From assembly GCF_018155095.1 (NCBI RefSeq), contig NZ_NAAI01000006.1:62001-126000 (forward strand): a DNA stretch of 64,000 nucleotides. Reading direction: 5' to 3'. This DNA comes from Bartonella queenslandensis (GTDB taxonomy: Bacteria > Pseudomonadota > Alphaproteobacteria > Rhizobiales > Rhizobiaceae). Under the pieces are notes generated by a model, which was not told the origin of the DNA, did no database searches, and saw only the letters and a program-made list of their open reading frames with translations. Numbering within the stretch: position 1 is the first letter of the stretch; the number at the start of each line of letters is the position of its first letter. Below, piece after piece: positions 47,243-56,739 of this stretch. Both the position numbers and the translations under genes were made by a program.

Positions 47243-47758
47243 TCATATTGCCACCCTTTCCTGATAAGATTGACCAATGCTCTTACGATGCATGCTATGA
47301 CAAAGAGCAAGAGCAAGGGCATCAGCCGCATCACTGCTATCAAATTCAGCCCGTGGGAGGAGGACTTTAACCATCATATGAATTTGTTCTTTAGCGCCAT
47401 GTCCAACCCCAATAACCGATTTTTTAACTTTGTTGGGCGCATATTCAAAAACAGGAAGATTTGCTTGCGCAGGAACCAGTAGCGCAATCGCACGCGCTTG
47501 CCCAAGTTTTAAAGTTGCTGTAGCATCTTTATTGACAAACACATGTTCCACCGCAGCTTCATGAGGCATAAATTGATGGACAATCTCTGAAAGACCTTTA
47601 TGGATTTGGCATAGTCTGGAAGCCAGCTCACACTGTACATCAGAAGCAACCGTTCCTGCAGCAATAAACTGAAGACGATTACCCGCAAGATCGATAACGC
47701 CCCACCCTGTCCGCCGTAGTCCCGGATCAATGCCTATAATACGAATCGTCTCTGCCAT
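47243..47758 (-). CDS. ruvC: Holliday junction resolvase RuvC
   Basis: This 171-residue endonuclease has the four acidic active-site residues in [16 protein letters not shown] (Asp), AAVEHVFVN (Glu), and [14 protein letters not shown] (two Asp). The ATG at 47,758 is chosen because it stands directly before the first catalytic motif. It leads ruvA by 13 bp. Confidence 0.97.
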   Translation of the reverse strand: MAETIRIIGIDPGLRRTGWGVIDLAGNRLQFIAAGTVASDVQCELASRLCQIHKGLSEIVHQFMPHEAAVEHVFVNKDATATLKLGQARAIALLVPAQANLPVFEYAPNKVKKSVIGVGHGAKEQIHMMVKVLLPRAEFDSSDAADALALALCHSMHRKSIGQSYQERVAI

Positions 47759-49435
47759 AGCGTTCAGTTTATACACTTTTCCCCCTCTTGAATAAAGGCT
47801 TAAGCCATAAAGAAAAAGCAGTAAAAGACAAAACCAGAAAAAAGAGGATCATGCATCATGAATTTGTCCATTATAACACGCAACAAACAGCAGCTTTATG
47901 TGAGACATGAAGACAATCAAACAAAACCACCTCACAAGAAAGCAAAAGAACCCTATAAAAGTTTTCCCTCTCTATCATCTTCCCCTTCTATCTCACATCT
48001 TCAATGTCATAATGACTAAACCACCACAAGCAAACAAAGAGAGGCATTGTACTTTATAAATGTAAAGATACTTCTCTATGGGGAGTAATACTTCACGGAA
48101 TCTTTTTACGTTAGACCTTACCCATGCTATGAACGTACACAAACATTGAGAGATGTTTTTTTAACATGCCCATCGCAGCACAAGAACACATAATAACATT
48201 TCCTAAGCAACACGGGGTTACCTATGGAACCGCATAGGACTCCGTAGAGACTCTATAAAGTATTTTGCCCCTATAAAGCATTTTTATGACAATTTATTTT
48301 GTGATAACGTGAAGAGAGCCCTCTCCTATACTCCTCCTATTAAAACTGAGAGCCCCCCCAAAACTAAAACAATGCCTTATTATTATAAGAGAACGCATTG
48401 ATTGAACAAAATACCCTCGTATTATTCATGTTAAATGAGAATCTAGAATATCGAAAGATTCTCTCATTCCAAACCTGTTTTATGTTGTAGCAATCAAAAC
48501 CATTCCCTTGCACGTTACAAGCAGAAAAGACATTCGAAGAATGAAACTGTACAAGAAAAGACATGCTTCTTATGAACCAGTGTTACACACTGTAAAAACA
48601 TGAGAGGTTGGCAAATTGTATGATGAGGCTGGTTTACGCTTTTATGAAGCGTAAAAAGGGAGAAACAATGACTTTTATACACTTTTTGAGGGGATTTACC
48701 GTTATGCCATTCACGGACGACCGTCACGAAAAAAGGTGTGACGAGCCTTAAGAGATATTTTTTTAAAGCGCAAGCGCGCAGATTGGCAATTCTAAGCTAT
48801 TCCGTTTGAGGCGTTCATTATAACACAGGCCTTTCAGCCATTTTATGGGGCATAAATTATAGAGTCTTCCCTTCTCCCCACATCTCAAAGGACGAAGATT
48901 CCTACCAGCGTTATCTTATAAAAAAAAACGCCTCTCGATAACTTCTTACTGATGACCACTTATGTGACTCACTTCATAGATGCTAAAGATAACTCCTGCC
49001 CTAAACACTCTTAAACAACGGTATTTTATGGGAGAATAAGATAAATTGATATCCAAGAGCTTGCCTATATCTAGCATAACCTGATCATTCTCATAGCCAA
49101 AAAAACCGTACGATATAAAAAACAAGCGTTCTAGCGACAACAAGCGAAAGCCTATTCCCCTCAAAATCAGCCACAATCCATACTGCAATTTGAAATCAAG
49201 CGCCCATAGGCTCAAAATCTTTTCTCATACTCAAAAAGAAATTAGGCAGAAAATACAAAATGAGTGAAAACAGAAAAAACACTCCAGATTGGTTTTCGTT
49301 ACGCAATTCTGGTTATCAAAAATAGCAATACCACTCTAAATAGCGCAAGAAAGAAACAGTACTATCCTCTCAAAACATTCAAAGGCTGTTTTTAGCAATT
49401 TGATTTGTTTGTCCATTGGATTTTTATCACTCAAG
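47759..49435. other. Non-coding gap of 1.7 kb upstream of ruvC
   Basis: No supportable gene. Short frames such as 48,946-49,215 (minus) show no motifs. The 48,610-48,660 stretch resembles 39,205-39,275. This gap, with the duplications that follow, has the look of degenerating sequence. Confidence 0.5.
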
Positions 49436-49660
49436 TCACTGGAAGCAGCCGTCTCCCATCCTGCCCATAAATACTGTATGCGTGCCTCTCAAACGCAGTG
49501 AATGAGCAACAAATGGGCGGAAAATTTCTGGGAGTTCGTCCCAATGAGAGGTTTCAAGTTCTAAGGTTGGTGTATGAAGAGAAACTTTGACGATTTCTTT
49601 TTTTATCTGTTCGGATGACATTGCCCCCTCACGCAAAACAAGAAAACATCCTTTAAGAAC
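49374..49660 (-). pseudogene. Partial 3' duplicate of the DUF1465 gene, copy A
   Basis: This unit of about 286 bp matches the last 95 codons of the gene at 49,937 (MSSEQIKKEIVKVSLHTPTL and onward). A one-base insertion in CCTCTCAAACG shifts the frame after HSLRL, as in copy B. Confidence 0.8.
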
Positions 49661-49946
49661 GCCCAAAGGCTGTTTTTAGCAATTCGATTTGTTTGTCCAT
49701 TGGATTTTCATCACTCAAGTCACTAGCAACAGCCGTCTCCCATCCTGCCCGTAAATACTGTATGCGTGCCTCTCAAACGCAGTGAATGAACAACAAATGG
49801 GCGAAAAATTTCTGGGAGTTCGTCCCAATGAGAGGTTTCAAGTTCTAAGGTCGGGGTATGAAGAGAGACTTTGACGATTTCTTGTTTTATCTGTTCGGGT
49901 GACATTGCCCCCTCACGCAAAACAAGAAAACATCCTTTAAGAACGC
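49661..49946 (-). pseudogene. Partial 3' duplicate of the DUF1465 gene, copy B
   Basis: The unit lies in tandem between copy A and the gene itself with a period of 286 bp. It shares the frameshifting extra C with copy A, so A and B were duplicated from each other after that insertion occurred. No start-of-gene sequence is included. Confidence 0.8.
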
Positions 49947-50455
49947 CCAAAGGCTGTTTTTAGCAATTCGATTTGTTTTCCTACTGGATTTTCATCACTC
50001 AAGTCACTAGCAACAGCCGTCTCCCATCCTGCCCGTAAATACTGTATGCGTGCCTCTAAACGCAGTGAATGAGCAACAAATTGGCGGAAAATTTCTGGGA
50101 GCTCATCCCAATGAGAGGTTTCAAGTTCTAAGGTTGGTGTATGAAGAGAAACTTTGACGATTTCTTTTTTTATCTGTTCGGGTGACATTTCCCCTTCACG
50201 TTCTGCCCGAAGAAGAAGGAGTTGAGAGGCAATCTGCATAAGTCGTGTACTTAAATACATCGCCTCTTTCGCATAGAGTGTAGAAATTTCTGGTGAAAGG
50301 GTACGTGCTACAACCTTTCCTTCTGAATCGATATAGGTTGCGGTTTTTTCAATCAGCGCCATTGTCTCTTCATAAAGGCGATTAAAAGCATTTTCAAAAG
50401 CATTATGCTCAATCATGATAATAGGTTCATCATAGGGACGTTTATGTACGCTCAC
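49937..50455 (-). CDS. rcdA: DUF1465 family protein (RcdA-like)
   Basis: The 172-residue helical protein (AFENAFNRLYEETMALIEKTATYID, LYAKEAMYLSTRLMQIASQLLLLRAEREGEMS) fits the DUF1465 family, to which Caulobacter RcdA belongs, an adaptor for ClpXP proteolysis of the cell-cycle regulator CtrA. The GTG start at 50,455 follows GGAG by 9-10 bases; a later ATG at 50,416 is also possible. Its 3' half has been duplicated twice immediately downstream. Family call moderately sure; the role in Bartonella is inferred. Confidence 0.75.
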   Translation of the reverse strand: MSVHKRPYDEPIIMIEHNAFENAFNRLYEETMALIEKTATYIDSEGKVVARTLSPEISTLYAKEAMYLSTRLMQIASQLLLLRAEREGEMSPEQIKKEIVKVSLHTPTLELETSHWDELPEIFRQFVAHSLRLEARIQYLRAGWETAVASDLSDENPVGKQIELLKTAFGRS

Positions 50456-50638
50456 GCTTTTATACTCCAAGTATCAGCACAAAACCACACCACTCAACGA
50501 ACAGAGTCTTAAAAAGTTTCTTTTGTTGCTGTATAGAATGCTTTTTTTTGAAATGACTACCTCTTTTAAATTTTTTGCGCAACGCACTTTTTATACTAAG
50601 GTTAACGCAGCCGAACAAGCACCATGGAAGCGTTTTTC

Positions 50639-51781
50639 TTATAAACGGATCAGTTTCCTTGAAAAAGCCCCCTGCAAAGTCCAACATTTTTCACAATAAT
50701 AGGCGACTCCAAATTGTAGAGCAAGACCCATTATTATTAAGAGGCTATCGGAAAAAAACGTTCCTGTCATCACTGTTTTTACAATTTGTCCAAACATCGC
50801 AAAAATGGTTCCGGTTACAAAGACTGGTAAAGGATATTTTCCTAAGATTGCTAAAGGATGTTTCTGAGAGACATAAAACCATTTATTGACGCGCGGTAAA
50901 GAAAGAATGAGAAAAGATAATGCAAGAACATGGAGTAAACGGGGCAAGCTTAAAAAGGTTTTATTAAAATTGACCAACGGAGAAGACCAGCCCAACCATC
51001 CCAAAATGCCCCACCAATTTAAGCGAACCCATAACAGAGCCAACAAGAGATACATTGCTGCACAAACCAGCCAAAAAGACTGAAAAGCGATTTTTTTTCC
51101 TTGTTTAAGTGCTAGAGTGCTGGTCAAACCAATAACAAATAAGAATTGCCAAGACAAAGGATTTAAAAACCACTTTCCCTCTATAGGATAAGAAGGAGGA
51201 GCAATTTTATAAAATCCGCAAGTAAGATAGAGTATAAACGATCCCCAAAGCAGCCATTTGATCTGTTTACAACTCAAATACAGAAGAAAAGGTGCAAAAA
51301 ACATCAACACGACGTAAAGTGGAAGAATATTATTATAGCCTAACTGATGCCCCAAGCTTAAGGTGCTTAAAAAGGCGATAACAGGCTCTGTAAAAAAGAG
51401 CCCTATATTGTTCATTGCTAGCAGCTTTTCTGTCCGCCATAAGAAAAAGGCCCCCCAAAATAGGCTTAACGTGACAAAAGTAGTCAAAAGATACGCTCCA
51501 TAGAGCTGAAAAGCTCTCTGCCAAAGTTTTCGGAGAATAAAAGCAAAAGGCTTCTGCTGTAAGCGACCATGAAAGCTTAACCCCAACGAAATCCCTGAAA
51601 GCAAAACAAAAACTTCTGCAGAATCAGAAAAACCGAAATTTTTATGGGTTATATGCTCATAGAGAGTGCCGGGAATATGGTTGATGAAAATCGTCAACAG
51701 GGCTAAAGAACGGAAAACATCAATGCGTGTATCACGATAAAAAGGCTGTGCATTATGATCAACAACAGCGTGAGCTTTCAT
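50639..51781 (-). CDS. opgC: OpgC-like membrane acyltransferase
   Basis: The 380-residue polytopic protein has about ten membrane helices and begins with RDTRIDVFRSLALLTIFINHIPGTLYEHITHKNFGFSDSAEVFVLLSGISLGL, the OpgC/acyltransferase-3 signature with the conserved His in INHIPGT. OpgC adds succinyl groups to periplasmic glucans; the substrate here is unknown. The ATG at 51,781 (MKAHAVVDHN) is preferred over 51,802. A degraded copy of its 5' end and promoter lies directly upstream. Confidence 0.85.
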   Translation of the reverse strand: MKAHAVVDHNAQPFYRDTRIDVFRSLALLTIFINHIPGTLYEHITHKNFGFSDSAEVFVLLSGISLGLSFHGRLQQKPFAFILRKLWQRAFQLYGAYLLTTFVTLSLFWGAFFLWRTEKLLAMNNIGLFFTEPVIAFLSTLSLGHQLGYNNILPLYVVLMFFAPFLLYLSCKQIKWLLWGSFILYLTCGFYKIAPPSYPIEGKWFLNPLSWQFLFVIGLTSTLALKQGKKIAFQSFWLVCAAMYLLLALLWVRLNWWGILGWLGWSSPLVNFNKTFLSLPRLLHVLALSFLILSLPRVNKWFYVSQKHPLAILGKYPLPVFVTGTIFAMFGQIVKTVMTGTFFSDSLLIIMGLALQFGVAYYCEKCWTLQGAFSRKLIRL

Positions 51782-51895
51782 CAATGGACTTCCACACATC
51801 ACAAAGCCCCTAAGTCACATAAAAAGAGTAGTTACTCTTATTGCAAACAAGCATGAATAGGATGAAACTTTAACTTTGAAGAGTCAAGTTTCTTT

Positions 51896-52112
51896 TTAAG
51901 TGTTATTTTTTAAGGCAAAAAGATGAAAAACACCCATGCATATATCATGACGAAAAGGCTGTATCGTATGCTGAACAACAGCTTGGTCTTTCAAACGCCT
52001 TAGTATTTCAACACTGGACTCCCCCACGCTTCCCCTTGAAATTATGGGGAAATAGTGGTTACCCTCATCGCAAACAAGCATGAATAGGATGCAACTTTAA
52101 TTTTTAAGAATC
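51896..52112 (-). pseudogene. Degraded duplicate of the opgC 5' end and upstream region
   Basis: The sequence encodes AVVQHTIQPFRHDICMGVFHLFAL, matching AVVDHNAQPFYRDTRIDVFRSLAL of OpgC, and the bases GCAAACAAGCATGAATAGGATG occur at both 52,070-52,091 and 51,843-51,864. Spacing shows a tandem duplication of about 220-230 bp, now mutated. Confidence 0.75.
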
Positions 52113-52140
52113 ATTTTTTTATAAAAATCAGAGATATGGC

Positions 52141-52803
52141 ATGACACAACAAAAAAATAAACCGATTGAATCCCCTCTTTTTCCTCAATTGGTTTTAACA
52201 CTGGATGTTCGACGCAACACCCCGCACGGCTTTTTGCGTCCAATTTTGCAAACAAAGTCCTTTGCATGCCTCATTCTTTATGATTCTGAAAAGCAAAAAG
52301 ATGATGGCTCTTTTTTACAACAACAAGCGCAAATTTATGCAGAAGATATTCAAAACAATGACGCTGCTCTTCTCATCGCTGATGACAGCCGCATTGCGGG
52401 ACGCATAAAGGCTGATGGTTTGCACATAGAAGATGATCTTAACGCCCTTGGAGGCTTTAAAAATCAACAAAAGGAACAAAAAATCTTAGGCTTTGGCAAT
52501 CTACGCAATCGCCATAGTGCCATGCTTGCAGCAGAAACAGGTGTTGACTATCTTCTGTTTGGAAAATTAGGGGCTGATAAAAAACCAGAGGCGCACCCTC
52601 GTAATCTCCAATTAGCAGCGTGGTGGGCAGAGATTATGGAAACCCCTGCCATTATCCAAGCAGGAAGCGATTTTACAATGTTTGATGAAGCCTTAAAAAC
52701 TGGATGTGAATTCATTGCTGTGGAAGAAGTTATTTTGGGGAACGACAACCCCTTAATATTGCTAAAAATGATGCAAGAAAAATGTAAAAACACCCCCTTG
52801 TAA
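52141..52803 (+). CDS. ThiE-like thiamine phosphate synthase family protein
   Basis: The 220-residue protein follows the ThiE/TenI TIM-barrel layout (LVLTLDVRR, NDAALLIADDSRIAGRIKADGLHIE, AAETGVDYLLFGKLG, ETPAIIQAGSDFTMFDEALKTGCEFIAVEEVIL). Key ThiE residues are only partly conserved, so it may be a divergent or non-canonical member. It stands alone on the plus strand; no other thi genes are near. Confidence 0.65.
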   Translation: MTQQKNKPIESPLFPQLVLTLDVRRNTPHGFLRPILQTKSFACLILYDSEKQKDDGSFLQQQAQIYAEDIQNNDAALLIADDSRIAGRIKADGLHIEDDLNALGGFKNQQKEQKILGFGNLRNRHSAMLAAETGVDYLLFGKLGADKKPEAHPRNLQLAAWWAEIMETPAIIQAGSDFTMFDEALKTGCEFIAVEEVILGNDNPLILLKMMQEKCKNTPL

Positions 52804-52906
52804 TGGAAACGTTTTAACTCTGGTCGAATGCTCTCTCATCTTAACTGTGATTTTATTGTTCATTATTGCTATGAATATTAAAATTATCCGACAGGGAGAA
52901 CCCGTG

Positions 52907-53197
52907 ATGATTACTAACATTCTGACATTTATTGTCCTGTTTGTTAATTATTTCTCTGAATGGTCTACACTTTTACTGAACTACCCCACAGTTTTTTGCT
53001 ATCTGTCACTTGCTCTGGTTTCATTGATTAGCTTGCTGGTAAAGAAACCCTTTACCATTTTTTATGCCAGTGCTGGTGTTTCTGAAGAAAAACGCAAACA
53101 TATCCTATTTTATCTCATCAATAAATATATTATATGGATTTGGGTAATCATCTTTTTTGCATGGTCCCCCAGCTTTGGTGGGGCACTAGGGGGGTAA
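52907..53197 (+). CDS. Small hypothetical membrane protein
   Basis: A 96-residue protein (from ATG 52,907 after CAGGGAGAA; an upstream frame extension exists to 52,847) with two or three membrane helices (ILTFIVLFVNYF, VFCYLSLALVSLISLLV, YIIWIWVIIFFAW). The next gene begins about 95 bp later. No family recognised. Confidence 0.5.
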   Translation: MITNILTFIVLFVNYFSEWSTLLLNYPTVFCYLSLALVSLISLLVKKPFTIFYASAGVSEEKRKHILFYLINKYIIWIWVIIFFAWSPSFGGALGG

Positions 53198-53293
53198 TTT
53201 GTGCTAGTATTCTTTTTTCCAAATATCTTCCTAACATCATGCAATATTTTTATCGCATCAAACATCATGGAGCATAACATCATGGAGCATAAT

Positions 53294-53797
53294 ATGTCAT
53301 TGTTTAACATTCTGACCGGAACCTCTTTATGGGCTTGGATTTTGCTTATTTTTCTCATCGCGAGGGGAATAATCGCATTGAAAGATAGGGAAACGAAGGT
53401 TTACCGCCTTTTTCTCTTGCCGTTAGTCTTTCTTTTTTTGGGCGCAAGCGATGTGATTACCCAGCTGGCCTTCCCGCGTTGGGGAGCAATCGCAATGTTG
53501 GCAGGGCTGATGATCGGCTTTGGCGTTGGCTGGTTGCTCTGGCGTGCTACTCCGCGTTTAAAAATCAAAGAGGGAACAGATTTAATTATTCTGCCTGGTA
53601 CACGGTTGACGCTGACATTTATTCTTACCGCTTTTGTCATAAAATTCACATTGATTGTTTTTCTCAAGGTTGTACCTGATTTGAAATATGCATTTGATTT
53701 TAACCTCCTTTTTGGTCTTTTAAGTGGGTTTACTGGTGGTGTGTTGTGGGGCGGCACATTAAATTTATATATAGCATTTCGAAAGAATCCAAATTAA
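53294..53797 (+). CDS. Predicted polytopic membrane protein
   Basis: The 167-residue product has five membrane helices and starts MSLFNILTGTSLWAWILLIFLIARGIIAL, a pattern of small DUF6622-like membrane proteins. The ATG at 53,294 follows GGAG at good distance; the sequence ATCATGGAGCATAA is repeated twice just before it. Function unknown. Confidence 0.6.
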   Translation: MSLFNILTGTSLWAWILLIFLIARGIIALKDRETKVYRLFLLPLVFLFLGASDVITQLAFPRWGAIAMLAGLMIGFGVGWLLWRATPRLKIKEGTDLIILPGTRLTLTFILTAFVIKFTLIVFLKVVPDLKYAFDFNLLFGLLSGFTGGVLWGGTLNLYIAFRKNPN

Positions 53798-54752
53798 TCC
53801 CTATATCATTAGCTGTGGGTGCTTTCCATCAGAACTATCTCAATAGAAGCTTATACCTAACAACAACGCTGCATACAAATGCAGCGTTGCCTCATAGTTT
53901 CAGATTTTTTATTCCAGCGCGTGAATACGTGAGGGAAGTGGTATATCTAACTATGCCCCCTTGGGAAAAGAGCGAGCATAAAGGTTTAGAATGCTATGAG
54001 TTTGAGCTAGCTGGACTTTGAGCAGATGGTTTATCGCTCATGGGAAATCATTTTGTTTTACGATTCAAAAAGAGGATAGTGATGGTCTCATTGGCGTAGG
54101 TGGGCAAGAAAACTGTTAGCTTGGCAATGCGTCAACAATTTGTAGAACTATGTTGTGGAACCCCTACGCAAGGCGGTTGCCATGATGGCATGATGCTTTT
54201 GTCAAGCATTATGATATGGTAGAAATCGGTGTTTAAGGGTGCAACTGCGGTCACTGTACGATCCAGTAGCATTACGTCTGAGTATTTAGGAGCGGTAGAC
54301 TCTGTACAGGCTACGCGTACAATATGTGAAGCACGCTGGTGGGAATCAGTGTGCCATTATTGCGTTGTGCATGCAACCCTCTAGCTAGTACTTCATTGGT
54401 AAGGTTGTTTTTTGAAGCTGATTAATTATCTGTGTGTTTTTTAAGAGAACGTTAGCACTGATGTATCGCGTGCCGTACCAAGAAATCTTCCAAAAAATTT
54501 TATTAAAAATACTAAAAAATATAATATATGTGCAAGATGAACAAATGCTTGCTGAGGATATTGTATCAACGACTGTAGTTGCTTAAGGGCACATAATCTT
54601 GGGGGGGCATAATGTTGTAGAAAAAATCATGAAGTCCAAAAAACTCGTAAAGGTGCATTGCACTTCTCCTTTGAGAATTTGGCATCTCCTCTTAGCTTAA
54701 TACGTTCTCATTATGATATAAACCCCTTGGTTCTCCTGAACACCCGCTTGTC
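53798..54752. other. Gene-less, degenerate stretch
   Basis: About 950 bases with no intact frame. Pieces look protein-derived in several frames (for example around 54,240-54,400) but too decayed to name. It leads into a DUF3987 relic, so it may be remains of a phage or plasmid segment. Confidence 0.4.
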
Positions 54753-54974
54753 ATGCGTTTTTCTGCTGATGCTCAAGAGATCTTTCGTGAGTGGATGCAA
54801 AAGATTTTTAAAAAAGCTAAAGAGAATAACCTTTCTGAAAGCTTACAATCGCATCTTTTAAAAATGCCAAAGCCAAGCGATTATGCGAATTTTAATGAAG
54901 AAACCGCCTGTGAATTCATTACCATGGAAAAAATCATTTTAGACTTTTTGATAAACACGGGTCTGATATTATGA
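54753..54974 (+). pseudogene. C-terminal relic of a DUF3987-type (primase/helicase-like) protein
   Basis: The 73-codon frame reads MRFSADAQEIFREWMQKIFKKAKENNLSESLQSHLLKMPK, like the lid region of DUF3987 proteins (LRFSxEAQxxFxxW...ALESHLAKY) of phages and plasmids. The front of the gene is missing and the end runs into repeat R copy 3. Confidence 0.5.
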
Positions 54975-55022
54975 TTTTGATCATCGTTCCAGAAAGATTG
55001 AGAAGAAGACAGCCTCTCATTA
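54942..55022. repeat. Dispersed repeat R, copy 3
   Basis: GATAAACACGGGTCTGATATTATGATTTTGATCATCGTTCCAGAAAG-type sequence (diverged from copies 1 and 2), with a decayed hairpin before CTCTCATTAAA. It stands between the DUF3987 relic and the toxin gene. Confidence 0.6.
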
Positions 55023-55025
55023 AAT

Positions 55026-55313
55026 TTAAAGAGAAATAGGAAATTCACGTCGGGCATGTGCAACAGCTACAATTTCGATCTGATTTGCAGCTACTCGATA
55101 CAATATAAGGTAATTTGGATGTGCTATGATCTCCCGTAATCCTAATACCTTCTCACTTTGTCTGTACAGATATGGATGTTCAGCCAGCGGCAGTACGGAT
55201 GCTTCCAAAAGCCTTTTCATTCGGCGCGCAGCGGATGGATTTTCACGAGCAATGTAAGCTAAAATCTGACGCAAATCATCGCGCGCCGAAGACAACCAAA
55301 CAACCGGAAGCAT
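55026..55313 (-). CDS. parE: ParE/RelE-family toxin
   Basis: The 95-residue toxin has WLSSARDDLRQILAYIARENPSAARRM, the ParE signature, and REIIAHPNYLILYRVAANQIEIVAVAHARREFP at the end. ParE relatives poison gyrase; RelE relatives cut mRNA; sequence favours ParE. The ATG at 55,313 shares one base with the antitoxin stop. Confidence 0.85.
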   Translation of the reverse strand: MLPVVWLSSARDDLRQILAYIARENPSAARRMKRLLEASVLPLAEHPYLYRQSEKVLGLREIIAHPNYLILYRVAANQIEIVAVAHARREFPISL

Positions 55314-55501
55314 CACTTTTTCTGTTCAGCTTCAAGCTGACTGATTATAACTTCCATTTCAGCCATAACCTCATCGTGTGGAATAGGAGGATATGGATTT
55401 GCAAGACTTACGGCTACCTTATCACGCAACCACGCAATGTAGCTGCTTTCCTGTTCAATAGTTTCGAACTCTGAAATGAGCGGAGAAAGGGTGGTCTTCA
55501 T
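55313..55501 (-). CDS. Antitoxin of the ParE/RelE pair
   Basis: A 62-residue protein (MKTTLSPLISEFETIEQESSYIAWLRDKVAVSLANPYPPIPHDEV) upstream of and overlapping the toxin. The words YIAWLRDKV and PHDEVMAEME are typical of plasmid-type antitoxins that accompany ParE-like toxins. A ribosome site AAAGGA precedes the ATG. Confidence 0.8.
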   Translation of the reverse strand: MKTTLSPLISEFETIEQESSYIAWLRDKVAVSLANPYPPIPHDEVMAEMEVIISQLEAEQKK

Positions 55502-55639
55502 AGTGATATGTCCTTTCTATTCCTTAATATTGAAGATAATTGCTATTGGTTATGTTGTCAATATTAGCGAATTGAAAATATTTAACTTTTAAGCGTCAAA
55601 GTTTTTTGATCTTAAAACTTAAGGCTTTTTAACCCTCTC

Positions 55640-55715
55640 AACAAACGTGCAGCTCGGATATCATGATTTTGATCATCGTTCCAGAAAGCTTGAGAGGCGG
55701 ATAGTCTTTCATTAA
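55640..55715. repeat. Dispersed repeat R, copy 4
   Basis: CGGATATCATGATTTTGATCATCGTTCCAGAAAGCTTGAGAGG-type sequence, close to copy 3, ending in a hairpin-like GAGAGG...CTTTC. It precedes the Brt-like leader at 55,786. Confidence 0.6.
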
Positions 55716-55785
55716 AAAACACAACTCTCATTAAAAACTATTTTTATTGCCAACCTTCTTAAATTCCTTTATAAGTTAAAAAGTG

Positions 55786-55992
55786 TCTTGGTCGCCTACG
55801 CAACGACCAATAGGGATCTAAAAACCCGAAAACTCAAACATGAATTGATCCCGCTTTGCGGGTATCCCGGAATTCCGGGAGTTTTTGCTATGTCCAGGTG
55901 CTTACCAGCACTAAAAGCAAAAAAGCTGATTTGAGTTCAGTATTTTTAGACTCCCGGAATACTCATGCGAGGGCGCTCGCACTTGGCGGGGA
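55786..55992 (+). ncRNA. Brt-like leader RNA, copy 2
   Basis: All parts of the leader are well preserved: hairpin TTGGTCG...CGACCAA, hairpin CCCGCTTTGCGGG, palindrome CCGGAATTCCGG, the AGGTGCTT...AGCACT stem, CTCCCGGAAT, and GCGAGGGCGCTCGC before GGCGGGG. The compensatory change of the first stem relative to copy 1 (GGTTAT...ATGATC) supports RNA structure. Confidence 0.7.
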
Positions 55993-55995
55993 AAA

Positions 55996-56361
55996 ATGCA
56001 AAATCAAAATCTGAATATTGATCTTTTTGTCGGCAAAAAAATTCGCTTGAGACGACAAATGCTAAAGATGTCTCAAAAAGCCTTAGGGCATGCTTTAGGG
56101 ATAAGCTTCCAACAAATTCAAAAATATGAAAACGGCTTAAATCGCGTAAGCGCGGGGCGGTTAAAGGAAATTTCTGATATCCTCAATGTTCCAGTTTCCT
56201 TTTTTTATGCAGATATCATCACAAAACAACACCCCTCTTATCATCATGATGAAATCATCTCCAGCACAGAAGAATATCAGCTGCTCAAAAAATTTAGAGT
56301 TCTAACAATAGCAAAACAAAAAGCCATTTTGCTATTACTCTCTGATGAGAATGCAACTTAA
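55996..56361 (+). CDS. XRE-family DNA-binding regulator (Trp-like), copy 2
   Basis: A 121-residue helix-turn-helix regulator (IRLRRQMLKMSQKALGHALGISFQQIQKYENGLNRV), almost identical over its first 80 residues to the copy at 58,728. It follows the Brt-like leader directly. In B. henselae proteins of this kind, encoded behind Brt RNAs, are reported to influence the adhesin badA; no such target is in this window. Confidence 0.85.
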   Translation: MQNQNLNIDLFVGKKIRLRRQMLKMSQKALGHALGISFQQIQKYENGLNRVSAGRLKEISDILNVPVSFFYADIITKQHPSYHHDEIISSTEEYQLLKKFRVLTIAKQKAILLLLSDENAT

Positions 56362-56739
56362 AATCATGCGATAGTGCACACCACGCTCTTATAACGCGAC
56401 ACGCTCTATAGAGCCTATATGTTTTCTTCATCAACAACTCATTGCATATTTGAAAAGGATAGTTTCATCAGAGACGTTTTTTGGGTGATAAGGGGATAAG
56501 CATTGATAATAGAAGAAAGCCTCTCTGGATAATTCTTTCATCATTGTTGTTTTAAAGTTGTTTAAAATAGGATTGTTTAAAACAGTCTGGTTCTTGTCGA
56601 CGTGTATATTATTTTTATAAACGTGCTTAAATCTAACTTAACTGAGAGAAAAAATAAGATAGCGATAGAGTTCTTATATGGCTTGTAATGATGAAAGAAA
56701 AATGTGAAAATTCTGATTGGTAATGAGGAGGAAAGATTT

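Noticed and set aside
48946-49215. 89-codon minus-strand frame in the 47.8-49.4-kb gap
   Set aside because: No ribosome site, motif or neighbour supports it; the surrounding gap is degenerate.
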